From CAZPGL01 sp964586175 (GTDB lineage Bacteria; Actinomycetota; Acidimicrobiia; Acidimicrobiales; MedAcidi-G1): a stretch of 36,457 bases of DNA. The translations under genes and the position numbers were made by a program. Positions 23,811-31,246 of this stretch are shown piece by piece (position 1 is the first letter of the stretch; each line of letters starts with the position of its first letter). The stretch covers positions 1 through 36,457 of the forward strand of contig CAZPGL010000020.1 in the NCBI GenBank assembly GCA_964586175.1. Reading direction: 5' to 3'. The notes beneath the pieces were generated by a model. That model worked only from the letters and a program-made list of their open reading frames with translations, ran no database searches and had not been told where the DNA came from.

Positions 23811-25553
23811 TTACCGGTCGAGCCATACGTCCTGCATGCCGGACAGGTAGCCCCATGGCCCGGTCGGGACGTTCATCACGTCCGGCTGGATGGCTCCGAA
23901 GATCGGCAGCGTGTTGATGAAGTACAGCGGCAGTTCCTCCGCGGTGATCTCCTGGGCTTCGGCGTAGAGCTCCTTGCGGGCTTCGAAGTCCTGCTCCTGG
24001 GCGGCGTCGTTCAGAAGCTGATCGACGGTTTCGTTGCAGTACTCCGAGTTGTTGACGAAGAAGCTCTTGATGGCGTTGGCGCACAGGAAGATGCGGTGGA
24101 CGCCGATGACCGGGTCGCCCCAGTTGAAGTAGGCGTTCATCGTCATGTCCCACGGCTCCGGATCGGGAGCGAAGAACATGCCGACCCACGACGGGACGTC
24201 GGCGTTGACGACGACCTCGACGGTGATGCCGACCTCGGCCAGGGCCAGGGAGATGTACTCGGCGACGTTGCGCTGGTGCTCGTCAGGACCCGGGATGTAG
24301 GTGATCGTGAGCTCCAGACCGTCGGCGTAGCCGGCTTCGGCGAGGAGTTCACGGGACTTGTCCAGGTCGACGTCGTAGCGTTCGACGTCCGGGTTGTAGA
24401 ACGGGCTGTCCACGTGGATCGCGGTGAGCAGCTCCCGGGTCTGACCCTGGTGCAGGTTCTCGATGATGTAGTCGCGGTCGATGGCGTAGGCGATGGCCTG
24501 GCGCACCCGCAGATCCGAGATGGGTTCGGACATCAGGTTGAACTGCAGTTCGTTGGTGGCGCCGACACCGAAGGCCTGTGCCCGATCGAGCACGAGCCCG
24601 TCGTTCTCGGAGATGCGCTGCGAGTTGAGGGCGCTGGCGAAGACGAAGAAGTCGATGTCGCCGTTTTCAACGCCGAGGATGCCGGTGTTCTCGTCGGGGA
24701 CGATGTCGATGACGATCTCATCCAGGTACGGCTTGCCTTCCTGGAAGAACCCGTCGTACTTCGTGAGGACGATCTTCGAGGAAGGGTCGTACTCGGTGAG
24801 CATGAACGGGCCGGAGCCGACGACGTCGACGCTGTTGCGCTCATGGGTCTTGATCTCGTTGATCGGGGTGCCGTCGTCGAAGATGTGCTTCGGGATGATC
24901 GGCAGCAGCACGTCGGAGAGCGCCACGAACAACGCGGGGTGCGGGTTGTCGAGGGTCAGCACGATCTGGTGCGGATCCGAGGTGTCGAAACCGGTCACGG
25001 GGGCCAGCATCGTGGTGAACGGGTGGTTGTTCTGATGGACCTGGATCGAGTAGGCGACGTCCTCGGAGGTGATGGGCTCACCGTCGTGGAACGTGGCGCC
25101 TTCGACGAGGTCGATGGTGACGGTCAGGCCGCCATCGGAGATGTTCCAGTCGGTGGCCAGGTAGGGCTGGGGCTCCCAGTTGCTGTCGAGGGTGACCAGG
25201 GCAGCGAAGATCTTGGAGCTGGGCAGGGCGACACCGACCCCGGACGCGACGCCGTGGTTGACGTGGCCGCCCTTCTGGCCGGTAGCCAGCACGAGAGTGC
25301 CGCCCGTCGTGATCTCGACGGCCGGTTCGGTCGTCGTGGTGGTCTCCGGCGCCGGCTCGTCGGGCTCGTCGGCCGCTGCGGTGGTGGTCGGGGCCTGGAC
25401 GGCCAGCGTGGTGGTCGTCTCCTCGGCCGGGGCGGCGGTCGTGGTGACCGCCTCGGTGGTGGTGGTCTCGCCACCATCATCGGAGCCACAACTGGCGGCG
25501 AACATGGCGAACGCTGCCAGTAGGGCGAGCAACACACGTCGGTTGCGACGCAT
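23811..25553 (-). CDS. dppA: Peptide/opine-type ABC substrate-binding lipoprotein (DppA family, SBP_bac_5)
   Basis: 580 aa from an ATG at 25553 behind an AGGAGGGG Shine-Dalgarno. Signal peptide with n-region MRRNRR, hydrophobic core to residue 20 and lipobox AASC (Cys22). Residues about 30-80 form a Thr/Pro/Ala/Glu-rich low-complexity linker, common in Acidimicrobiia lipoproteins, which would tether the receptor away from the membrane. The binding domain (about 83-580) is SBP_bac_5: WNISDGGLTVTIDLVEGATF, TSEDVAYSI, VGSGPFML and RVRQAIAYAIDRD. It starts the importer operon; 45 bp separates it from the dppB-type gene, where readthrough is expected. Confidence 0.93.
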   Translation of the reverse strand: MRRNRRVLLALLAAFAMFAASCGSDDGGETTTTEAVTTTAAPAEETTTTLAVQAPTTTAAADEPDEPAPETTTTTEPAVEITTGGTLVLATGQKGGHVNHGVASGVGVALPSSKIFAALVTLDSNWEPQPYLATDWNISDGGLTVTIDLVEGATFHDGEPITSEDVAYSIQVHQNNHPFTTMLAPVTGFDTSDPHQIVLTLDNPHPALFVALSDVLLPIIPKHIFDDGTPINEIKTHERNSVDVVGSGPFMLTEYDPSSKIVLTKYDGFFQEGKPYLDEIVIDIVPDENTGILGVENGDIDFFVFASALNSQRISENDGLVLDRAQAFGVGATNELQFNLMSEPISDLRVRQAIAYAIDRDYIIENLHQGQTRELLTAIHVDSPFYNPDVERYDVDLDKSRELLAEAGYADGLELTITYIPGPDEHQRNVAEYISLALAEVGITVEVVVNADVPSWVGMFFAPDPEPWDMTMNAYFNWGDPVIGVHRIFLCANAIKSFFVNNSEYCNETVDQLLNDAAQEQDFEARKELYAEAQEITAEELPLYFINTLPIFGAIQPDVMNVPTGPWGYLSGMQDVWLDR

Positions 25554-25637
25554 AGGGGGTCCCCTCCTGGGTTTGGGCCGACGGATGCATCCGGGCCACT
25601 GGTGTGGTCCCGTGTGGTCGTGATGTCGGTCACTGGT

Positions 25638-25668
25638 TTGACAGTACGATACTGTACTGTGCTAGATA
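25638..25668 (+). promoter_or_regulatory. Predicted promoter of the TetR-amidohydrolase operon
   Basis: TTGACA (25638-25643) and TAGATA (25663-25668) are separated by 19 bp, slightly longer than optimal. The operator palindrome begins within the -35 and fills the spacer, suggesting repression by occlusion. Confidence 0.45.
25641..25655. promoter_or_regulatory. Candidate TetR operator ACAGTA-CGA-TACTGT
   Basis: Perfect 6-bp inverted repeat with a 3-bp spacer; a further TACTGT half-site overlaps its right end (25655-25660). It is the most conspicuous palindrome in the gap and lies between divergent operons, one starting with a TetR gene. On the minus strand it would overlap a possible TTGCCT-18 bp-TACAGT promoter for dppA. 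Binding by this TetR protein is inferred. Confidence 0.55.
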
Positions 25669-25852
25669 ACGAAAAGGCAAGATCTGATAACTCTTGATTC
25701 GTGTCGGGCGATGCCGGGTGTCCGAACGGCAAACCGGCAGCCTGACGGCGATGCAACCACGAAGACGCTGCGGTTGAACGGCATCGTCGCACCACGCGAA
25801 GAGCGTCCGGCGGCGTCGACGGTTTCGGCGAGAACATGAAGGAGCTCCACAG

Positions 25853-26455
25853 GTGACGACGCTGTCCGAGACGGGAACTGGAAACCACCAGACACCCGAC
25901 GAAGCCGGTGTGGCCATCCTGCAGAGCGCCATCCGGTTGCTCGCCGAACGCGGGGTGCAGGGTTTCACCACCGACGCCCTGGCCAGCGAGGCCCGCGTGT
26001 CCAAGACCAGCATCTACCGCCGGTGGAGCAACAAGGCGGAGATCCTCACCGCGGTCGTCGGCCTGGTGGCCGGTGCCGCCGACGTCCCCGACGCCGGCGA
26101 CCTCGACGAAGAGGTCGCCGCGTGGTTCGTCGACCGGCAACGGGTGTACAACCGTCCACAGTTCCGGCCGACGGTTACCAGCCTGCTCGAGGTCGCTTCC
26201 CACAACGACGACGTCGACCAGGTCATGGGGAACTACCGGCGCAGCGAACAGAACACGCTCAAGGGGATCCTCCGGCGGGCAGCTGACCGGGGCGACATCG
26301 ACAGCAACTGGAACATCGACATCCTCAACCAGTTCTTCCTCGGTCCGTTGATGTACAGGGTCGTGCTGGAAAAGCAGCCCCTCGACGACGACACGATCGA
26401 CCAGTTCCGTCGCCTCGCCATGACTGCGTTGCGCGCCACCCCGCCACCGGCGTGA
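25853..26455 (+). CDS. TetR/AcrR family transcriptional regulator
   Basis: 200 aa from a GTG at 25853 with GGAG eight bases upstream. The N-terminal TetR DNA-binding domain is clear: AIRLLAERGVQGFTTDALAS, then VSKTSIYRRWSNKAEIL (HTH about residues 40-60). The C-terminal ligand domain (about 75-200) resembles TetR_C_16/AcrR-type domains with no assignable ligand. Its stop overlaps the GTG of the amidohydrolase (GTGA), so it is the first gene of the catabolic operon and most likely represses this operon and the divergent importer, perhaps released by the imported compound. Confidence 0.93.
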   Translation: MTTLSETGTGNHQTPDEAGVAILQSAIRLLAERGVQGFTTDALASEARVSKTSIYRRWSNKAEILTAVVGLVAGAADVPDAGDLDEEVAAWFVDRQRVYNRPQFRPTVTSLLEVASHNDDVDQVMGNYRRSEQNTLKGILRRAADRGDIDSNWNIDILNQFFLGPLMYRVVLEKQPLDDDTIDQFRRLAMTALRATPPPA

Positions 26456-28080
26456 TCACCGTCTACACCGCTCGGCGGGTCCACACCATGGATCCGTCAC
26501 AGCCTGAAGCGACGGCCGTCGCCGTCCGCGACGGGCGCATTGTCGAGGTGGGCAGCATCGACTCGCTGCAACCATGGTTGAGCCGTCACGAACACAACGT
26601 CGACGACCGTTTCGCCGACCACGTCATCCTGCCCGGGCTCATCGACCCCCATCTGCACCCGGGGCTCATCGCCCTACTGCTGGCCTGCGAATGGATTCCG
26701 CCTGAATCGTGGAACCTGCCCGGGGGACGAGTCGACGCCGTCCACGGACGTGACGCCTTCCTCGCACGTCTGGCGGAGGTTGAGGCCGGCCACCCTGCCG
26801 GCGAACCACTGGTGGCGTTCGGATGGCACGCCCAGTTCCACGGCGACATCGAACGGGTCGACCTCGATGCGGTGACCACAGACCGCCCGATCGTGCTCTG
26901 GCAGCGGTCGTTCCACGAACTGCGAGCCAACTCTCCCGCACTCGAATGGCTCGACGCCGCCGAAGGCGCCGCCTGGGACCCCCATATCGACCTCGACCGC
27001 GGTCGCCTGTGGGAATCCGGCATGTCGTGGGGATTGCAGACCCTCGACCCTCATCTGATGGGCGACGGGCGCCTCGGGGAACTCCTCGAAGGGGTGGCCG
27101 ACATGATCCACCGCGGCGGGGTGACCACCATCGCCGACGCCGGCTGGGGTCTGACCGACCTCGATGACTATCTCGAGACCCTGCTGTCGGTGCACGAAGG
27201 GCCGGACGTGCCGTTCCGCCAGTACCTGATGCCGTCCCCCGGGCGTTACCGCATGCAATACGGCGACGCCGCCACCGAAAAGCTCACCGAACACGAGACC
27301 CGAGCCTCGGAACGGATCCGGTTCCTGCACGCCGGCAAGTACTTCGCCGACGGTGCCTTCATCGCCCAGCTCATGCAGCTCGGCGACCCCGGCTACATCG
27401 ACGGTCACGAAGGGGCATGGATGGCCGATCCCGACCAGATCGCCCGGCACATCCGGCCGTTCTGGCAGGCCGGCCGCCAGGTCAACATCCACGTCAACGG
27501 TGATCTCGGCATGGATGCGGCCCTCGACGCCATCGACACCGTGCTCCACGAGGCCCCCCGCTTCGACCATCGGACGATCATCCACCACTTCGGCATCTCC
27601 ACCCAGGCCCAGAGCCGCCGCATGGCCGCTCTCGGCGTGTCCGCCCAGGCCAACGGGTACTACCTGCGGCTGTTCGGCGACGCCTTCATCGATCACTGGC
27701 TCGGAACGGAACGAGCGTCGCAGATGACCCGGCTCGGTTCGGCCCGTCGCAACGGCATCAGCGTCGCGTTGCACTCCGATCTGCCGATGGGCCCGATCGA
27801 GCCCATGTTGGCCGCATCGGTCGTCGCGACCCGCACGTCGGCGTCCGGCACCGTGCTGGCCCCCGAGGAGCGCCTGTCCGCCTACGATGCCATCGCGGCG
27901 GTCACCATCGAAGCCGCCTGGCAGCTCCGACTCGACCACGAGATCGGTTCGCTGGCCGCCGGCAAGTCGGCCGACATGGTCGTGCTGGCCGACGACCCGT
28001 TCGAGACCGGCCCGGCCGCCTGGCCCGACATCGCCATCGAGGCGACAGTCATGGGCGGCACGGTGTACCCGATCGGTTGA
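26452..28080 (+). CDS. Metal-dependent amidohydrolase (YtcJ/Amidohydro_3-like)
   Basis: 542 aa from the GTG at 26452. Composite beta-sandwich plus TIM barrel: N-terminal sandwich, DPHLHPG with His67 and His69, Lys296 in HAGKYFADGAF (candidate carboxylated lysine bridging two metals), His347 in NIHVNGD, His378/His379 in IIHHFG and Asp443 in HSDLPMGP. The C-terminal GSLAAGKSADMVVLADDP is diagnostic of the superfamily. Related proteins hydrolyse N-substituted formamides, N-acyl amino acids and similar amides. It lies within a TetR operon beside a COG0523 metallochaperone-type GTPase and a serine hydrolase. Substrate unknown. Confidence 0.92.
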   Translation: MITVYTARRVHTMDPSQPEATAVAVRDGRIVEVGSIDSLQPWLSRHEHNVDDRFADHVILPGLIDPHLHPGLIALLLACEWIPPESWNLPGGRVDAVHGRDAFLARLAEVEAGHPAGEPLVAFGWHAQFHGDIERVDLDAVTTDRPIVLWQRSFHELRANSPALEWLDAAEGAAWDPHIDLDRGRLWESGMSWGLQTLDPHLMGDGRLGELLEGVADMIHRGGVTTIADAGWGLTDLDDYLETLLSVHEGPDVPFRQYLMPSPGRYRMQYGDAATEKLTEHETRASERIRFLHAGKYFADGAFIAQLMQLGDPGYIDGHEGAWMADPDQIARHIRPFWQAGRQVNIHVNGDLGMDAALDAIDTVLHEAPRFDHRTIIHHFGISTQAQSRRMAALGVSAQANGYYLRLFGDAFIDHWLGTERASQMTRLGSARRNGISVALHSDLPMGPIEPMLAASVVATRTSASGTVLAPEERLSAYDAIAAVTIEAAWQLRLDHEIGSLAAGKSADMVVLADDPFETGPAAWPDIAIEATVMGGTVYPIG

Positions 28081-28084
28081 CGAA

Positions 28085-29047
28085 ATGGCCGACCTGATGG
28101 CTGACCGGGTCGCCGACCGGTCCGAGATCCCCGGCGAGCGGATCCCGATGGTCGTGTTGGGCGGCTGGTTGGGCTCGGGCAAGACGACGCTCGTCAACCG
28201 GCTGCTGTCCGTCGCGCCGGCCGGTGAACGGATCGCCGTCGTCGTCAACGACATCGGCGACGTCGACATCGATGGCGGGCTGATCGCCGCCCGGCACGGC
28301 GACACCGTCGAGCTCAGCAACGGTTGCGTCTGCTGCTCCATCGGTGACTCGCTGGCCACGACGCTGCGCGACCTCGTGATGACCGACCGCCCACTCGACC
28401 GCATCGTGGTCGAAGCCAGCGGCGTTGCTGAACCCGGCCGGGTCGCCGCCTACGGAGATCGGCGGAGGATCCGACCCGACGGCGTGGTGGTCTGCGTAGA
28501 CGCCGTCGATGTCGTGGCCAGATCCGACAGCCACCGTGTCGGGGAGCTCGTTCGCCGCCAGGTCGCCACCGCTGACGTTCTCATCCTCACGAAAACCGAC
28601 CTCCTCGACGACGGGGGTCGGGCCGCACGGGGATGGTGTTGCGAACACGCACCCGACACACCGGTCATCGCCGCGGTCGACGCCGACCGTTGGGTGGCCG
28701 TGGTGCTCGCCGGTGCGGACGTCGACGACGCCGGGCCGAGCGAACCTGCCGACGCGCTGGACCTGCCGATCGCCACCCGGACCTGGATCGCCCCGGACGG
28801 GGCCGACGCCGAGAACGTCGCCGATGCGTTGCGGCTCGTCTCGGATGCTGAGCCCTCGATCATCCGCGCCAAGGGCGTGTTCGGTGGTTCGGCGGTGCAT
28901 CTCGCCGGGGGCCGGGTCACCATCGACCCGGTGGTCGGTGCGCATCCCGCTGAAGGACGGTTGGTGCTGGTCGCGTCTCCGGACTGGGACGCCGAACGGG
29001 TCGTCGGTGCGCTCGGCCGCGCATGCACGGAGATGCACGATGCCTGA
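28085..29047 (+). CDS. COG0523/CobW-family GTPase (putative metal chaperone)
   Basis: 320 aa from the ATG at 28085, four bases after the amidohydrolase stop. Walker A GGWLGSGKTT (26-35), the family's metal-binding CxCC motif as Cys81-Val-Cys83-Cys84 (GCVCCS), Walker B/switch EASGVAEP (110-117) and TKTD (169-172) for guanine recognition. A CobW C-terminal domain follows. The family delivers zinc, iron or cobalt to client enzymes. Next to a metal-dependent amidohydrolase it could load that enzyme, as proposed for other COG0523-metalloenzyme pairs; cobalamin synthesis is less likely because no cob gene is nearby. Its last 8 bp overlap the next gene. Confidence 0.92.
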   Translation: MADLMADRVADRSEIPGERIPMVVLGGWLGSGKTTLVNRLLSVAPAGERIAVVVNDIGDVDIDGGLIAARHGDTVELSNGCVCCSIGDSLATTLRDLVMTDRPLDRIVVEASGVAEPGRVAAYGDRRRIRPDGVVVCVDAVDVVARSDSHRVGELVRRQVATADVLILTKTDLLDDGGRAARGWCCEHAPDTPVIAAVDADRWVAVVLAGADVDDAGPSEPADALDLPIATRTWIAPDGADAENVADALRLVSDAEPSIIRAKGVFGGSAVHLAGGRVTIDPVVGAHPAEGRLVLVASPDWDAERVVGALGRACTEMHDA

Positions 29048-30350
29048 CGTCCCGCTGGTCTACCGGGTCATCGACCCCGAGACCCACCGCATGGTGCCGG
29101 TGCACGCCGACACGCTGCCCGGCCCGATCACCGCCGCTGAGGCAGGGCTGATGGTCGGGAGTCCTCCGCCGGGCGACAAGCGGGTCGACCTGGGCAACTG
29201 GCTGGCCTATCCGCATATCCGCTGGGCCCTCACCCACGTGGACCAACTCGGCCCGTCAGCGACGGTGCATCGCGGCGACGGTCCGGTGTGGGAACTCCCG
29301 ACCGCCGACCCGGATGGCACCGGGCTCGACCTCGACGGGCTCACCGTCGACGCCGGCGACGGCATCACGTGGACACTCGACGAGATGCTGCACCGCACCT
29401 ACACCGATGCCTTCCTCGTCGCCCACCGGGGACGGGTCGTCGTCGAGCGCTACTTCAACGGCATGACGGCCGGAACTCGCCACCTCATGTTCTCCATGAC
29501 CAAGTCGTTCACCGGGCTGCTCGCCCTGCTGGCGATCCGGGACGGCGCCCTGGGCCTCGACGACCTGCTGGTCGACCACGTCCCCGAGTTCGCGGCGACG
29601 GCCTGGGATCCTGTCACCGTCGCCCAGGCCCTGGACATGACCGACGGGGTCCTCTTCGAAGAGAACTACGCCGACCCGGACTCGTCGGTGGTCCGGTACG
29701 GCGTGGCCCTGGGCTTCCTCGACCAGCCCCACGGCTGGGACGGTCCAGTCGGGGCGCACGACGGGTTGCGTTCGTTCACCGAGCGGTCGGACCCACCAGG
29801 GAGCCGATTCAACTACTCGACGGCCACCACCGACGCCTTGGCCTGGGTTGTGGCCCGGGCGACCGGCCAGCGATGGACCGACGCCCTTGCCGAGCGCCTC
29901 TGGCAACCGATGGGCGCGGCGTCGGACGCCGGGATGCGCCTCGACCCGTACGGGGTCGGCGTGGCCTCCGGCGGGATGTTCGCCACGGCACGCGACCTGG
30001 TGCGGTTCGGGCTGCTGCTCGCCAACCGGGGCCGCACCGGCGACACCCACGGATCGCGACAGGTGCTCCCCGAGGACGTGGTCGATGACATCGTCGGGGG
30101 CGGGGTCCCCGACCCGGACGGGTTGGCCGGAAACCCGAATCGGGCCGGCTGGTCCTACCACCGCCAGTTCTGGAACCCCCGTCACGTGCTCGGCGGGCCG
30201 CTGGTCATGGGCATCCACGGCCAACGGCTGTTCGTCCATCCCGACGCCGAGCTCGTGGTGATGAAGTTCGGCTCGCATCCGGTCTCGGCGAACGTGTCGA
30301 CCGACGCGACGCACGCCAGCCTCTACCGGGCCTTGGCCGAGGCGGTCTGA
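29040..30350 (+). CDS. Serine beta-lactamase-fold hydrolase (NylB/EstB-like)
   Basis: 436 aa from the ATG at 29040, overlapping the GTPase gene by 8 bp. After about 90 unusual N-terminal residues comes the penicillin-binding-protein fold: Ser152-x-x-Lys155 (SMTK) and Asn258-Tyr259-Ser (FNYSTATTDAL), the SxxK and Tyr catalytic pair of class-C beta-lactamase relatives. The closest recognisable pattern is 6-aminohexanoate-dimer hydrolase/carboxylesterase (FSMTKSFTG). There is no signal peptide, arguing against cell-wall work and for intracellular hydrolysis of an amide or ester that the importer may bring in. Last gene of the operon. Confidence 0.9.
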   Translation: MPDVPLVYRVIDPETHRMVPVHADTLPGPITAAEAGLMVGSPPPGDKRVDLGNWLAYPHIRWALTHVDQLGPSATVHRGDGPVWELPTADPDGTGLDLDGLTVDAGDGITWTLDEMLHRTYTDAFLVAHRGRVVVERYFNGMTAGTRHLMFSMTKSFTGLLALLAIRDGALGLDDLLVDHVPEFAATAWDPVTVAQALDMTDGVLFEENYADPDSSVVRYGVALGFLDQPHGWDGPVGAHDGLRSFTERSDPPGSRFNYSTATTDALAWVVARATGQRWTDALAERLWQPMGAASDAGMRLDPYGVGVASGGMFATARDLVRFGLLLANRGRTGDTHGSRQVLPEDVVDDIVGGGVPDPDGLAGNPNRAGWSYHRQFWNPRHVLGGPLVMGIHGQRLFVHPDAELVVMKFGSHPVSANVSTDATHASLYRALAEAV

Positions 30351-30360
30351 CGCCGGTATC

Positions 30361-30373
30361 GGCCGCCGCGGCC
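30361..30373. terminator. Short GC hairpin between convergent operons
   Basis: GGCCG-CCG-CGGCC (5-bp stem) lies in the 28-bp gap between two convergent stops. It is small and in GC-rich sequence, so only weakly supported. Confidence 0.25.
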
Positions 30374-30378
30374 CGGGT

Positions 30379-31182
30379 TCAGGAGCGCTTCTTGGCCCGG
30401 AGTCGTTCCAGGTAGGCCTGCTGCGAGGCCCGGCTCTCCGGGTCCCGCAGGGCCATGCCCAGCCCTTCGGCGTCGGACCACGAGCGGCTCAGCCCGACCA
30501 TCTGCTCGGTCACCGCGTTGGTGTGCCGCTTGGTGGCCAGCACCGCGCCGCGCGGGCGGCTGGCCACCGCCTCGGCCAGCGACTCCACCTCGGCGTCGAG
30601 GTCGTCGGCGTCCACCACCCGGTTGAGGAAGCCGGCGGCCTGCGCCTCGTCGGCGCCGAAGGGCCGGCAGGTCATGACCAGTTCCTTGGTGAGGGCCGGA
30701 CCGATCTCCCGTACCAGGCGGGGGATGCCGCCCCAGGCCAGAGGGATGCCCAGGTCGACTTCGGGGATCGAGAAGCGCACGTCGTCGGTGGCGACCCGCA
30801 GGTCACAGGCGGCGGCCAGCACCAGGCCCCCACCCACCACGTGACCGTGCAACCGGGCGATCAGCACCGGCGACGTCTGTTCGAGGGCGTCGGCCATCAG
30901 GCGCCCGGTGTCGGCCGGCACCCGGCCGCCGGCCGGTGACGGCCCGTCCTCGCCGAACGAGGTCACGTCGAAGCCGGCGCAGAACGCCCGGCCCTCGCCG
31001 GCGACGACCACGACGCGGAGGTCGGGCTGGTGGTCGAACCAGCGGGCGGCGTCGATGATCTCGCTCATCACCTCGTTGGAGAGGCTGTTGAGCGACGACG
31101 GACGGTTGATGGTCAGCGTGCCCCGTCGACCGTCGTTGGTCACGACGAGGTGCTCGAAATCGGGGATGGCGGTGCCGGTCAT
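30379..31182 (-). CDS. Enoyl-CoA hydratase/isomerase family protein
   Basis: 267 aa from the ATG at 31182. Crotonase fold with oxyanion segments AGEGRAFCAGFDV (61-73) and LHGHVVGGGLVLAAACD (111-127). The hydratase Glu of the second segment is Val121, but the second Glu is kept (Glu141 in FSIPEVDLGIPLAWGG), as in Delta3-Delta2-enoyl-CoA isomerases, which use a single Glu. An isomerase role is thus at least as likely as hydration. A CAGACT box six bases upstream could be a leaderless -10. It lies 64 bp downstream of valS on the same strand. Confidence 0.9.
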   Translation of the reverse strand: MTGTAIPDFEHLVVTNDGRRGTLTINRPSSLNSLSNEVMSEIIDAARWFDHQPDLRVVVVAGEGRAFCAGFDVTSFGEDGPSPAGGRVPADTGRLMADALEQTSPVLIARLHGHVVGGGLVLAAACDLRVATDDVRFSIPEVDLGIPLAWGGIPRLVREIGPALTKELVMTCRPFGADEAQAAGFLNRVVDADDLDAEVESLAEAVASRPRGAVLATKRHTNAVTEQMVGLSRSWSDAEGLGMALRDPESRASQQAYLERLRAKKRS

Positions 31183-31246
31183 GGGCTGAGTCTGGCCCAC
31201 CGCTCGGGGTCGGCCGCAGTCCGGCGGCCCCACCGCCCGGAACCAC

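Larger units (their letters stand above)
25554..25852. other. Divergent intergenic region between importer and TetR operons
   Basis: About 300 bp, markedly more AT-rich at 25636-25700 than the surroundings. It holds the operator palindrome and predicted promoter listed separately, the dppA Shine-Dalgarno near 25563-25570 and a GGAG (25841-25844) for tetR. The rest (about 25700-25835) shows no convincing gene; a predicted tetR leader of about 180 nt lies here. Confidence 0.7.

Noticed and set aside
23046..25523. 825-codon open frame on the plus strand
   Set aside because: The longest antisense frame, opposite dppA and dppB; rich in Val, Asp, Glu and Gly with no family signature, whereas the minus strand encodes clear transporter proteins.
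25836..25856. Six-codon upstream frame ending at the tetR start (ATG at 25836)
   Set aside because: It contains the tetR Shine-Dalgarno and overlaps the GTG, but it has no Shine-Dalgarno of its own and is too short to separate from chance.
26674..28404. 576-codon open frame on the minus strand
   Set aside because: Antisense to the amidohydrolase and GTPase genes, whose catalytic motifs are intact.
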